28,172 nt of DNA, taken from JBGTBD01 sp041749475 (GTDB taxonomy: Bacteria; Pseudomonadota; Alphaproteobacteria; Rickettsiales; UBA998). Under the pieces are notes generated by a model. The model was not told where the DNA came from. It was given only the letters and a program-made list of their open reading frames with translations, and did no database searches. The translations under genes were made by a program, and so were the position numbers. The stretch covers positions 1 to 28,172 of the forward strand of contig JBGTBD010000017.1 of NCBI GenBank assembly GCA_041749475.1, read 5' to 3'. Shown piece after piece: positions 1-6,612 of the stretch (position 1 is the stretch's first letter; every line of letters begins with the position of its first letter).

Positions 1-1
1 G

Positions 2-619
2 CTGCATGCCGGGGTCATCGCTTATGCTGCCATCATGACCGGGGGCGCGAGCTTCGCGCTCGGCTCGGCCCTCTCTGCCGCGGCGCTCGGCGCCGTCAGT
101 TGGGCGGGATACAAATCCGCCCGCAGCGCCGATAGTATGGAAAACGGGTATCTCACTAGTACGGTCACTCCCCTCACCAGTAGTATCGCGCGGTTAGGTG
201 GCGTGATGCTGGCTATGGGCGGTGTCGCAATGGTGGCCGCCGCACTGACCGGCCCTCTTGTCATTCCCGCCCTTGTGGGACAGGGCCTCCTCTTCACCGC
301 CATCGGCTATGGCGTATTCGAGAGCGGTCAGCAGGCCGTCGCCGCCCGCCAATACGCCCTCCAACATACCAAGGAATTTATTGAGCCGAAGAAGGTGATC
401 CACCGCGCACGTGCGGTTGAGCGCGCTCCCGCCGTTACGCATGCCAGATCGCGCACTACCTCTGCCGAACTGTCGGACGAACAGGTGGGAGAGGTCGCAG
501 ACCGTGAAAAAACCTCTCGCCCTCACGCGAAACAAGAAAAAATAGTCGTCGGCACGCATACCAAAAAACTCGCTCAGGCAGATGCACGGTCATCTTCCGA
601 CCATCACGTTTCCCCCTAG
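2..619 (+). CDS. Unknown small membrane protein with charged tail, 5' end outside window
   Basis: I do not recognise this protein. The frame is open to the window edge, so the true start may lie upstream; the first internal ATG is at 35. From that ATG there is an Ala/Gly-rich hydrophobic stretch (residues about 5-25), then two adjacent hydrophobic segments (about 50-95, rich in Gly, Ala, Val and Leu), so a membrane location is likely. From about residue 115 the protein becomes hydrophilic, basic and probably disordered, with many Arg, Lys, Glu and Ser residues up to the TAG stop. No catalytic motif is visible. The next gene on this strand is about 250 bp away and has its own putative promoters, so an operon link is not supported. 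The ORF looks real because of its length and the coherent membrane-then-tail layout, but no function is proposed. Confidence 0.55.
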   Translation: MHAGVIAYAAIMTGGASFALGSALSAAALGAVSWAGYKSARSADSMENGYLTSTVTPLTSSIARLGGVMLAMGGVAMVAAALTGPLVIPALVGQGLLFTAIGYGVFESGQQAVAARQYALQHTKEFIEPKKVIHRARAVERAPAVTHARSRTTSAELSDEQVGEVADREKTSRPHAKQEKIVVGTHTKKLAQADARSSSDHHVSP

Positions 620-654
620 CGGTTCCTACAGCAGAACCACATCAATAATTTATT

Positions 655-682
655 TTGTATTGCTAAAAAAATCCATTATATT
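655..682 (+). promoter_or_regulatory. Candidate sigma70-type promoter upstream of the ornithine decarboxylase gene
   Basis: A TTGTAT hexamer (655-660) is followed after 16 bp by TATATT (677-682), in an AT-rich stretch unlike the GC-rich genes around it. It would give a leader of about 185 nt before the decarboxylase start at 873. A second perfect TATAAT lies at 767-772 but has no recognisable -35 at normal spacing. Either or both could be used; this is motif matching only. Confidence 0.4.
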
Positions 683-780
683 ACCCTTACAAGTCAAGGA
701 ACTAACCGACGGTCTGAAAGGCCAAAAGAATTGATAAAAAACTTCTTTTCTTTTAACTCTTTTTCCTATAATCAAAGCAA

Positions 781-883
781 CCTTATCACTGGATTGGTAA
801 ACCGGTCTGGCGTGGCGCAGCGCGTGGGGCGCAAGGCTACAAGAGCCACAACTCGAACGGAACTTATGCGAAATGAAAAGTTC
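781..883 (+). promoter_or_regulatory. Structured 5' leader of ornithine decarboxylase, possible speF-type RNA
   Basis: The last 100 nt before the decarboxylase change from AT-rich to GC-rich without coding anything obvious. A small hairpin GGCT/AGCC (835-838 with 844-847) is visible. A second possible pairing, GAACTT (860-865) with AAGTTC (878-883), would place the ATG at 873-875 inside its loop. Alphaproteobacterial ornithine decarboxylase genes are known to carry a conserved leader called the speF RNA motif, and the position and GC-rich character fit. I could not run a covariance model, so the assignment is inference from context. Confidence 0.4.
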
Positions 884-2114
884 TTCTCTTGCTGTGCCCG
901 CAGCGCTAAATCAATCGGGCACTAGCTCAGCTCTCCGCTTTACACTCGGGACTGATTATCAAAGTGAGCGTTATGCCAGCGTAGAGTCGCTGATTCAGCA
1001 GGTGCGTCCTGTTGAGCCGGTTTACTGCCTGCGTCCGCACGTTATTAGTCATGCCGCACGCTGGTTCGTGGATCATTTCCCCGGCCGCGTGATGTATTCC
1101 GTCAAAAGCAACCCGGAAAATTCCGTGCTCAAAACGCTGCACGCCGCAGGGGTGACCACGTTTGACGTGGCTTCCTTGCCCGAAGTGCGCCAGATTGCGG
1201 AACTCTTCCCCGATTCCGAGATGTATTTCATGCATCCCGTGAAAAGCCCGGAAGCCATCCGTGAGGCATACTTCCGCTATGGCGTGAAGCACTACTCGTT
1301 GGATTCCTTCGCCGAGCTGGAGAAGATCATGTCCGCCACCGACGGCGCGCGTGACCTGAACCTGCATCTGCGCCTCGATGTCAGCGGCAAGAACGCGTAC
1401 TATAGCTTGAACGGCAAGTTCGGCATCAGCGGCGCGGAAGCTTCCGAACTGCTGAAGGCGATGGACGCCAATGCCATGACGGTCGGCATCTGCTTCCACG
1501 TCGGCTCCCAATGCATGAACCCGCATGACTACCATACGGCCCTGCAAATGGCGCTCGACGTTGCGAAAGTGGCGGGCGTCACACTTGCCAGCATGGATAT
1601 CGGCGGCGGTTTCCCGTCCGTCTATCCCGGTATGCAACCGCCGAAACTCTCGCGCTATATGGACGTCATCCGTGAAGCGCTGGACGAGCTGGGTCTTGAG
1701 GAGTGCGAAATCCTCTGCGAACCCGGTCGCGCCCTCGTCGCCGAAAGCGGATCGACCATCGCTCGCGTGGAACTGCGTAAAGGCAATTGTCTTTACCTGA
1801 ACGAAGGCACGTTCGGTTCCCTGTTCGATGCCGGGACCCCCGGCTGGCTCTTCCCCACCCGCGCTTTCCGTGCCGGTGAGAAGCTGACAGGCGAACAGAC
1901 CGCCTTCCAGTTCTTCGGCCCGACCTGCGACAGCCTCGACGTGATGAAAGGCCCCTTCCTGCTCCCCGACGACATCGCCGAAGGCGACTGGATCGAGATC
2001 GGGCAACTGGGCGCCTACGGCACGACGATGCGTACCCACTTCAACGGCTTCCACTCGGAACGCCTGGTCGAAGTCGAAGACGCGCCGATGCTAACCCTCT
2101 TCCAGGACCCCTGA
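873..2114 (+). CDS. Ornithine decarboxylase, PLP fold type III
   Basis: This enzyme should decarboxylate ornithine (possibly also lysine) to putrescine in the cytoplasm, the first step of polyamine synthesis. It belongs to the eukaryote-like alanine-racemase-fold decarboxylases. Visible landmarks are YSVKSNP with the PLP-binding Lys78, FHVGSQ with His209, the phosphate-binding DIGGGFP (242-248), CEPGRALVA with Glu283 and Arg286, and GPTCDSLD with Cys352 and Asp353, the Cys-Asp pair supplied across the dimer interface. At 413 aa it is somewhat longer than typical bacterial members; the extra length is a polar N-terminus of about 25 residues. Diaminopimelate decarboxylase is excluded by the GPTCDSLD version of the motif. 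The ATG at 873 is the only in-frame start near the conserved region, but its ribosome binding site is weak. The next gene downstream, a deoxyhypusine-synthase-like enzyme, would use its product. Ornithine versus lysine preference cannot be read from sequence. Confidence 0.92.
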   Translation: MKSSSLAVPAALNQSGTSSALRFTLGTDYQSERYASVESLIQQVRPVEPVYCLRPHVISHAARWFVDHFPGRVMYSVKSNPENSVLKTLHAAGVTTFDVASLPEVRQIAELFPDSEMYFMHPVKSPEAIREAYFRYGVKHYSLDSFAELEKIMSATDGARDLNLHLRLDVSGKNAYYSLNGKFGISGAEASELLKAMDANAMTVGICFHVGSQCMNPHDYHTALQMALDVAKVAGVTLASMDIGGGFPSVYPGMQPPKLSRYMDVIREALDELGLEECEILCEPGRALVAESGSTIARVELRKGNCLYLNEGTFGSLFDAGTPGWLFPTRAFRAGEKLTGEQTAFQFFGPTCDSLDVMKGPFLLPDDIAEGDWIEIGQLGAYGTTMRTHFNGFHSERLVEVEDAPMLTLFQDP

Positions 2115-2174
2115 CTGACATCCTGCGAAGGGGATAATCTGGCCAAGGCAGCATAAACCATAAACACCTCGTCG

Positions 2175-2254
2175 TTACCCGAGTTTGTGAAACAAACTAT
2201 AGGGTAATCCAGCCCTCTGGATCGCCCTAACATCGCTGAAGCGATTCGGGCGAT
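2175..2254 (+). promoter_or_regulatory. Three consecutive hairpins between ornithine decarboxylase and the DHS-like gene
   Basis: The 172-bp gap holds back-to-back inverted repeats. Hairpin 1 pairs TTACCC (2175-2180) plus AGTTTGT (2182-2188) with ACAAACT (2192-2198) plus GGGTAA (2202-2207). Hairpin 2 pairs ATCCAG (2207-2212) with CTGGAT (2217-2222). Hairpin 3 pairs ATCGCCC (2221-2227) with GGGCGAT (2248-2254), with an inner stem ATCGC/GCGAT (2232-2236 with 2241-2245). There is no T-run after any of them, so they do not look like simple terminators. They may form a structured leader or an intergenic palindromic repeat. Confidence 0.6.
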
Positions 2255-2286
2255 GACGAAATTTGAAATAGAAAAGGAATAAAAGA

Positions 2287-3348
2287 ATGAGCAAGCAAGC
2301 AGCAGTAGAGAAAATCGGCGACAACGAACGCGCCGCACTTCTCGCCAACCCGGTTGAGCATATCGACATCACATCCTTCGACGCGCGCCCTATCGTGGAA
2401 GCGATGCGCAAGATGTCCTTCACCTCGCGTGACGTAGGCCGCGCCGCCGAGATCTACAACATGATGCTCGAAGACAAGAAATGCACTATTTTTCTTGCCC
2501 TCGCAGGCTCCACCTCCGCCGGGGGTTGTATGCAACTTTACGCTGACTTAGTGCGCTTCGGCATGGTCGACGGCATCATCGCCACGGGCGCATCCATCGT
2601 CGATATGGATTTCTTCGAAGCCCTCGGTTTCCGTCACTATCAGGCCGATAGCTCCGTCGATGACCGTCACTTGCGCGACCTCTATATCGACCGCATCTAC
2701 GATACCTATATCGACGAGCAGCAATTGCAGGCGTGTGACCACACCATTGGAGAAATAGCAGACAAGCTGGAGCCAAAAGCCTACTCCTCCCGCGAATTCA
2801 TCCGCGAGATGGGCCGTTACCTTGCAGAAGGCGGCGCCAAGAAGAAAAACTCGCTGGTGCAATTGGCATACGAGCATAATGTGCCCATCTTCTGCCCGGC
2901 CTTCGTCGATTCCTCGGCTGGCTTCGGCTTGGTGAGCCATCAGGTACGCAATCCCGATAAGCACATGGTGCTGGACGCGATCAAAGACTTCCGCGAACTG
3001 ACCGACATTAAAATTGCTTCCGGTGATTCCGGCCTGCTGATGATTGGCGGCGGCGTGCCGAAGAACTTCGTGCAGGACACGGTCGTCTGCGCCGAAATTT
3101 TGGGCAAAGAAGTCGACATGCATAAATACGCGGTGCAGATCACCGTAGCCGACTCCCGTGATGGCGCATGTTCCTCCTCCACGCTGAAAGAAGCCTGCTC
3201 CTGGGGCAAGGTCGATGTCGCGTTCGAGCAAATGGTCTTCGCCGAGGCGACCACCGTCCTCCCTCTCATCGCCAGCGACGCCTATCACCGCGGCCACTGG
3301 AAATCCCGCCCCAAACGGGAACTGGCGAAATTGTTCGATACGAAATAG
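2287..3348 (+). CDS. Deoxyhypusine-synthase-like enzyme, probable homospermidine synthase
   Basis: The protein (353 aa) aligns by eye over its whole length with the deoxyhypusine synthase family, NAD-dependent aminobutyl transferases. It shows the N-terminal nucleotide-binding segment LALAGSTSAGG (70-80), IIATGASIVDMDFFEALG (97-114), the substrate-pocket region CPAFVDSSAGFG (203-214), SGDSGLLMIGGGVPKNF (245-261), and CSWGKVD with Lys308, matching the lysine that carries the aminobutyl group. Bacteria lack eIF5A, the usual substrate, and several bacterial members act as homospermidine synthases that transfer the aminobutyl group to putrescine. The decarboxylase 172 bp upstream would supply putrescine, which supports that role. 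The ATG at 2287 follows an AAGGAA ribosome binding site; the stop is TAG. The family assignment is firm. The product (homospermidine versus another polyamine or a modified protein) is inference. Confidence 0.88.
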   Translation: MSKQAAVEKIGDNERAALLANPVEHIDITSFDARPIVEAMRKMSFTSRDVGRAAEIYNMMLEDKKCTIFLALAGSTSAGGCMQLYADLVRFGMVDGIIATGASIVDMDFFEALGFRHYQADSSVDDRHLRDLYIDRIYDTYIDEQQLQACDHTIGEIADKLEPKAYSSREFIREMGRYLAEGGAKKKNSLVQLAYEHNVPIFCPAFVDSSAGFGLVSHQVRNPDKHMVLDAIKDFRELTDIKIASGDSGLLMIGGGVPKNFVQDTVVCAEILGKEVDMHKYAVQITVADSRDGACSSSTLKEACSWGKVDVAFEQMVFAEATTVLPLIASDAYHRGHWKSRPKRELAKLFDTK

Positions 3349-3356
3349 AGATGTTT

Positions 3357-3421
3357 GTCATTGCGAGCGGAGCGAGGCAATCCAAGGTGGATTGCCACGT
3401 CGCTCCGCTCCTCGCAATGAC
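3357..3421. repeat. 65-bp palindromic repeat, CATTGCGAGCGGAGCGA type
   Basis: GTCATTGCGAG (3357-3367) and CTCGCAATGAC (3411-3421) form the outer arms. Inside them GGAGCGA pairs with TCGCTCC, and GCAATCCA pairs with TGGATTGC, leaving a tiny loop at the centre. This is a recognisable REP/MITE-like sequence type found dispersed in many proteobacterial genomes. It lies in the gap between the convergent DHS-like gene and the lipoprotein genes and could also act as a transcript-end hairpin. Only one copy is in this window. Confidence 0.85.
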
Positions 3422-3528
3422 GAATTAGTTGGTGTTAGACAAGCGCAGTAGCGCGAGCCAGCCTTGAGCAGGGAGCATCGCGAACAGCCATTGCGCAGGT
3501 CAGTAGACCGAGCAGGGCAATCAAAAAA

Positions 3529-3771
3529 CTACTGCGTCACGCAGCTATAGATCGCGACTTTTTCATCTTCAACATCGGCGACATTCTGGAAACGCGCCAG
3601 CTTGCCTTTTTTAGCGCAGGCGCTATTGGCCTTGGCCGTCGCTTCGTTGAGGGAATCGAGATCGTCATCCATGCGGATGGTGACGTTATCGGACGTATCG
3701 CTGATCACCTTGGTATTCGCACCACAGGCGCTGAGCGCGACCATCAGGGATAAAAGGGCTAGTTGTTTCAT
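3529..3771 (-). CDS. Small predicted lipoprotein, paralogue of its upstream neighbour
   Basis: The product of about 80 aa begins MKQLALLSLMVALSAC, a lipoprotein signal peptide with lipobox LSAC, so it should be lipidated on Cys16 after cleavage. The mature part is short and charged and has two further cysteines (in SACAKKG and YSCVTQ) that could form a disulfide in the periplasm. An in-frame GTG at 3783 would add four residues, but the ATG at 3771 gives the more standard signal peptide. It starts just after the stop of the upstream lipoprotein gene, so the two are probably co-transcribed. They share a pattern: VTI/VTV, a run of Asp/Glu, a KA-x3-C helix, A-x-F, an acidic segment, then YxC near the end. 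I do not recognise the family and propose no function. Confidence 0.72.
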   Translation of the reverse strand: MKQLALLSLMVALSACGANTKVISDTSDNVTIRMDDDLDSLNEATAKANSACAKKGKLARFQNVADVEDEKVAIYSCVTQ

Positions 3772-3782
3772 AACGGCGCCCA

Positions 3783-4025
3783 CTATTCGATGCAGAGATA
3801 CTTGGCGGACAGGCCGTCATAGCTATCGTCATCCTCGACGACATGGTCGAACACGGCCGCTTTCGCGTTCATGCCACATTCGCGTTGCGCTTTACGCGTG
3901 CCTTCGCCGATGAGTTCCATCTTCTCGTCCACGTGGACGGTGACGCTTTCGGGAACGGGTTTATTATCGTTGTGGCTGCACGCGCCGAGGGCGAGCAGGA
4001 CGGTGATGAGGGCGATCTTATTCAT
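3783..4025 (-). CDS. Small predicted lipoprotein, first of a tandem pair
   Basis: This 80-aa protein starts with MNKIALITVLLALGAC, a lipoprotein signal peptide with lipobox LGAC (Cys16). The ATG has a good ribosome binding site (AAGGAGAA), so the start is secure. The mature domain contains VTVHVDE, a probable helix ending RKAQREC, KAAVFDHV, an acidic stretch (VEDDDSYDG) and a terminal YLCIE. The same elements appear in the same order in the lipoprotein encoded immediately downstream, so the two arose by tandem duplication and then diverged strongly. The two conserved cysteines suggest one disulfide in the periplasm or at the outer membrane. No enzymatic motif is seen and the family is unknown to me. 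Confidence 0.75.
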   Translation of the reverse strand: MNKIALITVLLALGACSHNDNKPVPESVTVHVDEKMELIGEGTRKAQRECGMNAKAAVFDHVVEDDDSYDGLSAKYLCIE

Positions 4026-4174
4026 GGAAGTTCTCCTTGGTAAATTTTTGTGTTGGCATCATGCAACACCTCCCGTCAACCGACCATAATGCACGAAGGC
4101 CAGAATAGCAATGGACGATAAATGCACTTGGAATTCAATGGCCCCAAAGCGAGGTGACCGCCAATAATGCACGT

Positions 4175-4456
4175 CTAATGTGTAGGCCATTGCTCAAAAC
4201 ATTCAAAAGAGTCTGCTTCTTCGGCCGGGATCGCCGTCACTTCTTCCACCTGCGCGGCCAATGGCCCCTTACGACATTCCTGCAATAATGCCTGCACCTG
4301 TTCTGCGGTGCCTTGGAACATCGCCTCCACCGTGCCCTCTTCTTTGCGATTACGCACCCAGCCCGTCACCCCATGCGCCTGCGCACGCCCCACTGTCCAA
4401 GCGCGATAACCCACACCCTGTACGCGTCCGATGATAGTGACATGCATGGTGATCAT
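4175..4456 (-). CDS. acyP: Acylphosphatase
   Basis: This 93-aa protein is the size of a classical acylphosphatase, which hydrolyses the carboxyl-phosphate bond of acyl phosphates. The signature is complete: MHVTIIGRVQGVGYRAW near the N-terminus, with the phosphate-binding loop GRVQGVGYR and its catalytic Arg18, then GVTGWVRNRKEEGTVEAMFQG with the catalytic Asn in VRN (about residue 36). The ATG at 4456 is preceded by GGAG at normal spacing, so the longer start is preferred over the Met three codons in. It lies downstream of pccA on the same strand but behind a large palindrome, so it may be transcribed separately. Its physiological substrate cannot be told from sequence. Confidence 0.93.
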   Translation of the reverse strand: MITMHVTIIGRVQGVGYRAWTVGRAQAHGVTGWVRNRKEEGTVEAMFQGTAEQVQALLQECRKGPLAAQVEEVTAIPAEEADSFECFEQWPTH

Positions 4457-4470
4457 TGTTTCTCCGAGTG

Positions 4471-4560
4471 TTTAAGGGCTAGGGTATAGGTACTAGGGTA
4501 TAAGGGTATATAAGTACTGCACTTTTTTATACCCTACCCCCTTATACCCTATCCCCTAAA
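4471..4560. repeat. 90-bp imperfect palindrome built from AGGGTATA units, directly after pccA
   Basis: The left arm (from TTTAAGGG at 4471) carries several AGGGTATA or near-identical units. The right arm carries the inverted TATACCCT units and ends CCCCTAAA at 4560. The loop lies around 4514-4527. The element abuts the pccA stop codon at 4561. In the pccA transcript it would form a long hairpin and could end transcription or protect the 3' end. The internal direct repetition and near-perfect inversion are unusual for a simple terminator and suggest a mobile or slippage-generated repeat. Confidence 0.8.
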
Positions 4561-6612
4561 TTACTCCAAAGCCGCCAGCTCGATAATAACCTGACCGGGA
4601 CGCACACTCTCCGGCGCAGTAACGGTGATTTTTTTCACCTTCGCATCCACTTCGGCGCGGAGAATATTCTCCATCTTCATCGCCTCGATGACGCAGAGGT
4701 CCTGCCCGATGGTCACCATTTGCCCCTCTTCCACCATGACGCGGCTGACAAGACCGGTGATCGGCGCGGAAATCGCGAAGCGCTTATCCTCCACCTTCTT
4801 CTCCGGCATATGCAGCGCCAACTCTGCGACGCGGGGGGTGCGTACACACACCACCGTCTCCGCCTCACCATAGGTCAGGCGATAGCCCTCCATCAGCGTC
4901 TTCATCTGCACGCTGACCTGCTTACCATTGACCGTCCCCTGAAACAGCGAGCGCCCCAATTGCCATGACGAGCGCATGACGATCAGCCCATCGTCGAAGG
5001 TGATGTCATATCCATACTCTTTCGGCTTAATGATGACGGGGAAGTTCGTCCCATCCACATTCGCCACCCAGCGCGCCGGAATCTGACGGCCACGGCCGGG
5101 TAACTGCCCCGTCGTCTGCGCCGCACGTTCCAGCATCCGTAAGTACACATGCACCCCGACGCCGATGAACACCCGCACTGATTCTTCGCTTAAATGCGTC
5201 TGGTTGAACCCGGACGGATATTCCTGCGCGATGAAATTGGTCGAAAGGTCACCCGCGACGAACCGCGCATGGGAGAGGATGGAGTGCAGGAAACTGATAT
5301 TGTGCGTGATACCTTCGATGACATAGGCCGCCAGCGACGATTTCAGCAGCTCCACGGCTTGGTTCCGCGTCGGCGCATAGGAGCAGACCTTGGAGATCAT
5401 CGGGTCGTAATACATACTGACCTCGCCACCTTCATAGACGCCTGCGTCAATCAAAAGGCTATCCCCGGCGGAAGGTTCTTCATACCGCGTGATACGGCCT
5501 ACTGACGGTAGGAAGGAACGCTTGGGATCTTCCGCGTATACGCGCGCTTCCATGGCCCAGCCGTTGAATTTTACGTCCTTCTGCTCGAACTCCAGCGGTT
5601 CCCCGGCAGCGATACGGATCATCCACTCGACGAGATCAAGCCCCGTCACCAACTCAGTGACCCGATGTTCAACTTGGAGGCGCGTATTCATCTCCAGGAA
5701 GAAGAAATTGGCTTTCTCATCGACGATGAACTCAACCGTTCCGGCAGAGAAATATCCCACTTCCTTAGCCAGCGCGATGGCCTGCTTACCCATTTTGGTA
5801 CGGAGCGCTTCATCGACGAAGGTACTGGGCGCTTCCTCGATGACCTTCTGGTGACGGCGCTGGATGGAGCATTCCCGCTCCCCCAGATGCACGATATTAC
5901 CGTGCTGGTCACCCAGAATCTGAATCTCGATATGGCGCGGGTTATCGAAGAATTTTTCGATGAACACGCGGGAATCGCCGAAGCTGGAACCCGCTTCGCT
6001 GGCCGCCATGGTGATACCTTCGGCCAGTTCCGTCTCGTTCCGCGCGACGCGCATCCCCTTACCGCCGCCGCCAGCAGCGGCTTTGATCATGACCGGGTAG
6101 CCGATCTTGGAGATCAGTTTCTTCGCCTCGCGTTCATTGGTAATGGCCTCGATGCCCCCCGGAACGACGTTGACGTTGGCCTCCTTCGCCAGTTTCTTGG
6201 ATTCGATCTTGTCGCCCATGCGCTTGATGGCATCGACCGGCGGGCCGATCAACACAACCCCGCGCGCTGCCAACTTCTCAGCGAAATGCGCGTTCTCCGA
6301 AAGGAATCCGTAGCCGGGATGTACCGCTTCCGCCCCGGTCTGATCGACCGCGCTGAGGATAGCGTCGATATTCAGATAACTTTTAGCCGACGGTGCAGGA
6401 CCGATATAGACCGCCTCATCCGCCTCGCGCACATGCAGTGCGTTGGTGTCGGATTCGGAGTACACGGCGACCGTCTTGATACCCATCTTGCGACAGGTCT
6501 TGATGATACGTACCGCGATCTCGCCACGGTTGGCGATCAGGATTTTCTTGAATGTCCTGCGCTTACGCGGTTTTTTGGGAGCGGGTGTGGAGCTTGTAAG
6601 TTTAAGTATCAC
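4561..6612 (-). CDS. pccA: Propionyl-CoA carboxylase alpha subunit (biotin carboxylase plus biotin carrier)
   Basis: This subunit (683 aa) carboxylates its own biotin with ATP and bicarbonate and passes the carboxyl group to the beta subunit, which makes methylmalonyl-CoA from propionyl-CoA. The order is: biotin carboxylase N-domain (KKILIANRGEIAVRI, 22-36), ATP-grasp with the Gly-rich loop GGGGKGMRV (181-189) and QRRHQKVIEE (251-260), the EMNTRLQVEH active-site strand (307-316), the biotin carboxylase C-domain, a BT linker domain, and a C-terminal biotinyl domain with EAMKMEN and biotinylated Lys646. It starts with a GTG that overlaps the pccB stop (GTGA), so the basic N-terminal tail of about 20 residues before the conserved domain is probably translated. 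Residue 317 is Arg where family members have Pro (QVEHPVTE). Methylcrotonyl- or acetyl-CoA carboxylase is less likely because of the partner gene. Confidence 0.93.
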   Translation of the reverse strand: MILKLTSSTPAPKKPRKRRTFKKILIANRGEIAVRIIKTCRKMGIKTVAVYSESDTNALHVREADEAVYIGPAPSAKSYLNIDAILSAVDQTGAEAVHPGYGFLSENAHFAEKLAARGVVLIGPPVDAIKRMGDKIESKKLAKEANVNVVPGGIEAITNEREAKKLISKIGYPVMIKAAAGGGGKGMRVARNETELAEGITMAASEAGSSFGDSRVFIEKFFDNPRHIEIQILGDQHGNIVHLGERECSIQRRHQKVIEEAPSTFVDEALRTKMGKQAIALAKEVGYFSAGTVEFIVDEKANFFFLEMNTRLQVEHRVTELVTGLDLVEWMIRIAAGEPLEFEQKDVKFNGWAMEARVYAEDPKRSFLPSVGRITRYEEPSAGDSLLIDAGVYEGGEVSMYYDPMISKVCSYAPTRNQAVELLKSSLAAYVIEGITHNISFLHSILSHARFVAGDLSTNFIAQEYPSGFNQTHLSEESVRVFIGVGVHVYLRMLERAAQTTGQLPGRGRQIPARWVANVDGTNFPVIIKPKEYGYDITFDDGLIVMRSSWQLGRSLFQGTVNGKQVSVQMKTLMEGYRLTYGEAETVVCVRTPRVAELALHMPEKKVEDKRFAISAPITGLVSRVMVEEGQMVTIGQDLCVIEAMKMENILRAEVDAKVKKITVTAPESVRPGQVIIELAALE

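Noticed and set aside
731..925. Small upstream frame in the decarboxylase leader as a sensor peptide
   Set aside because: It starts without ATG or ribosome binding site and overlaps the real start; nothing resembles a known arrest peptide.
927..2054. Long open frame on the minus strand opposite the ornithine decarboxylase
   Set aside because: It mirrors a clearly recognised gene, shows no family features, and is explained by GC-rich third positions.
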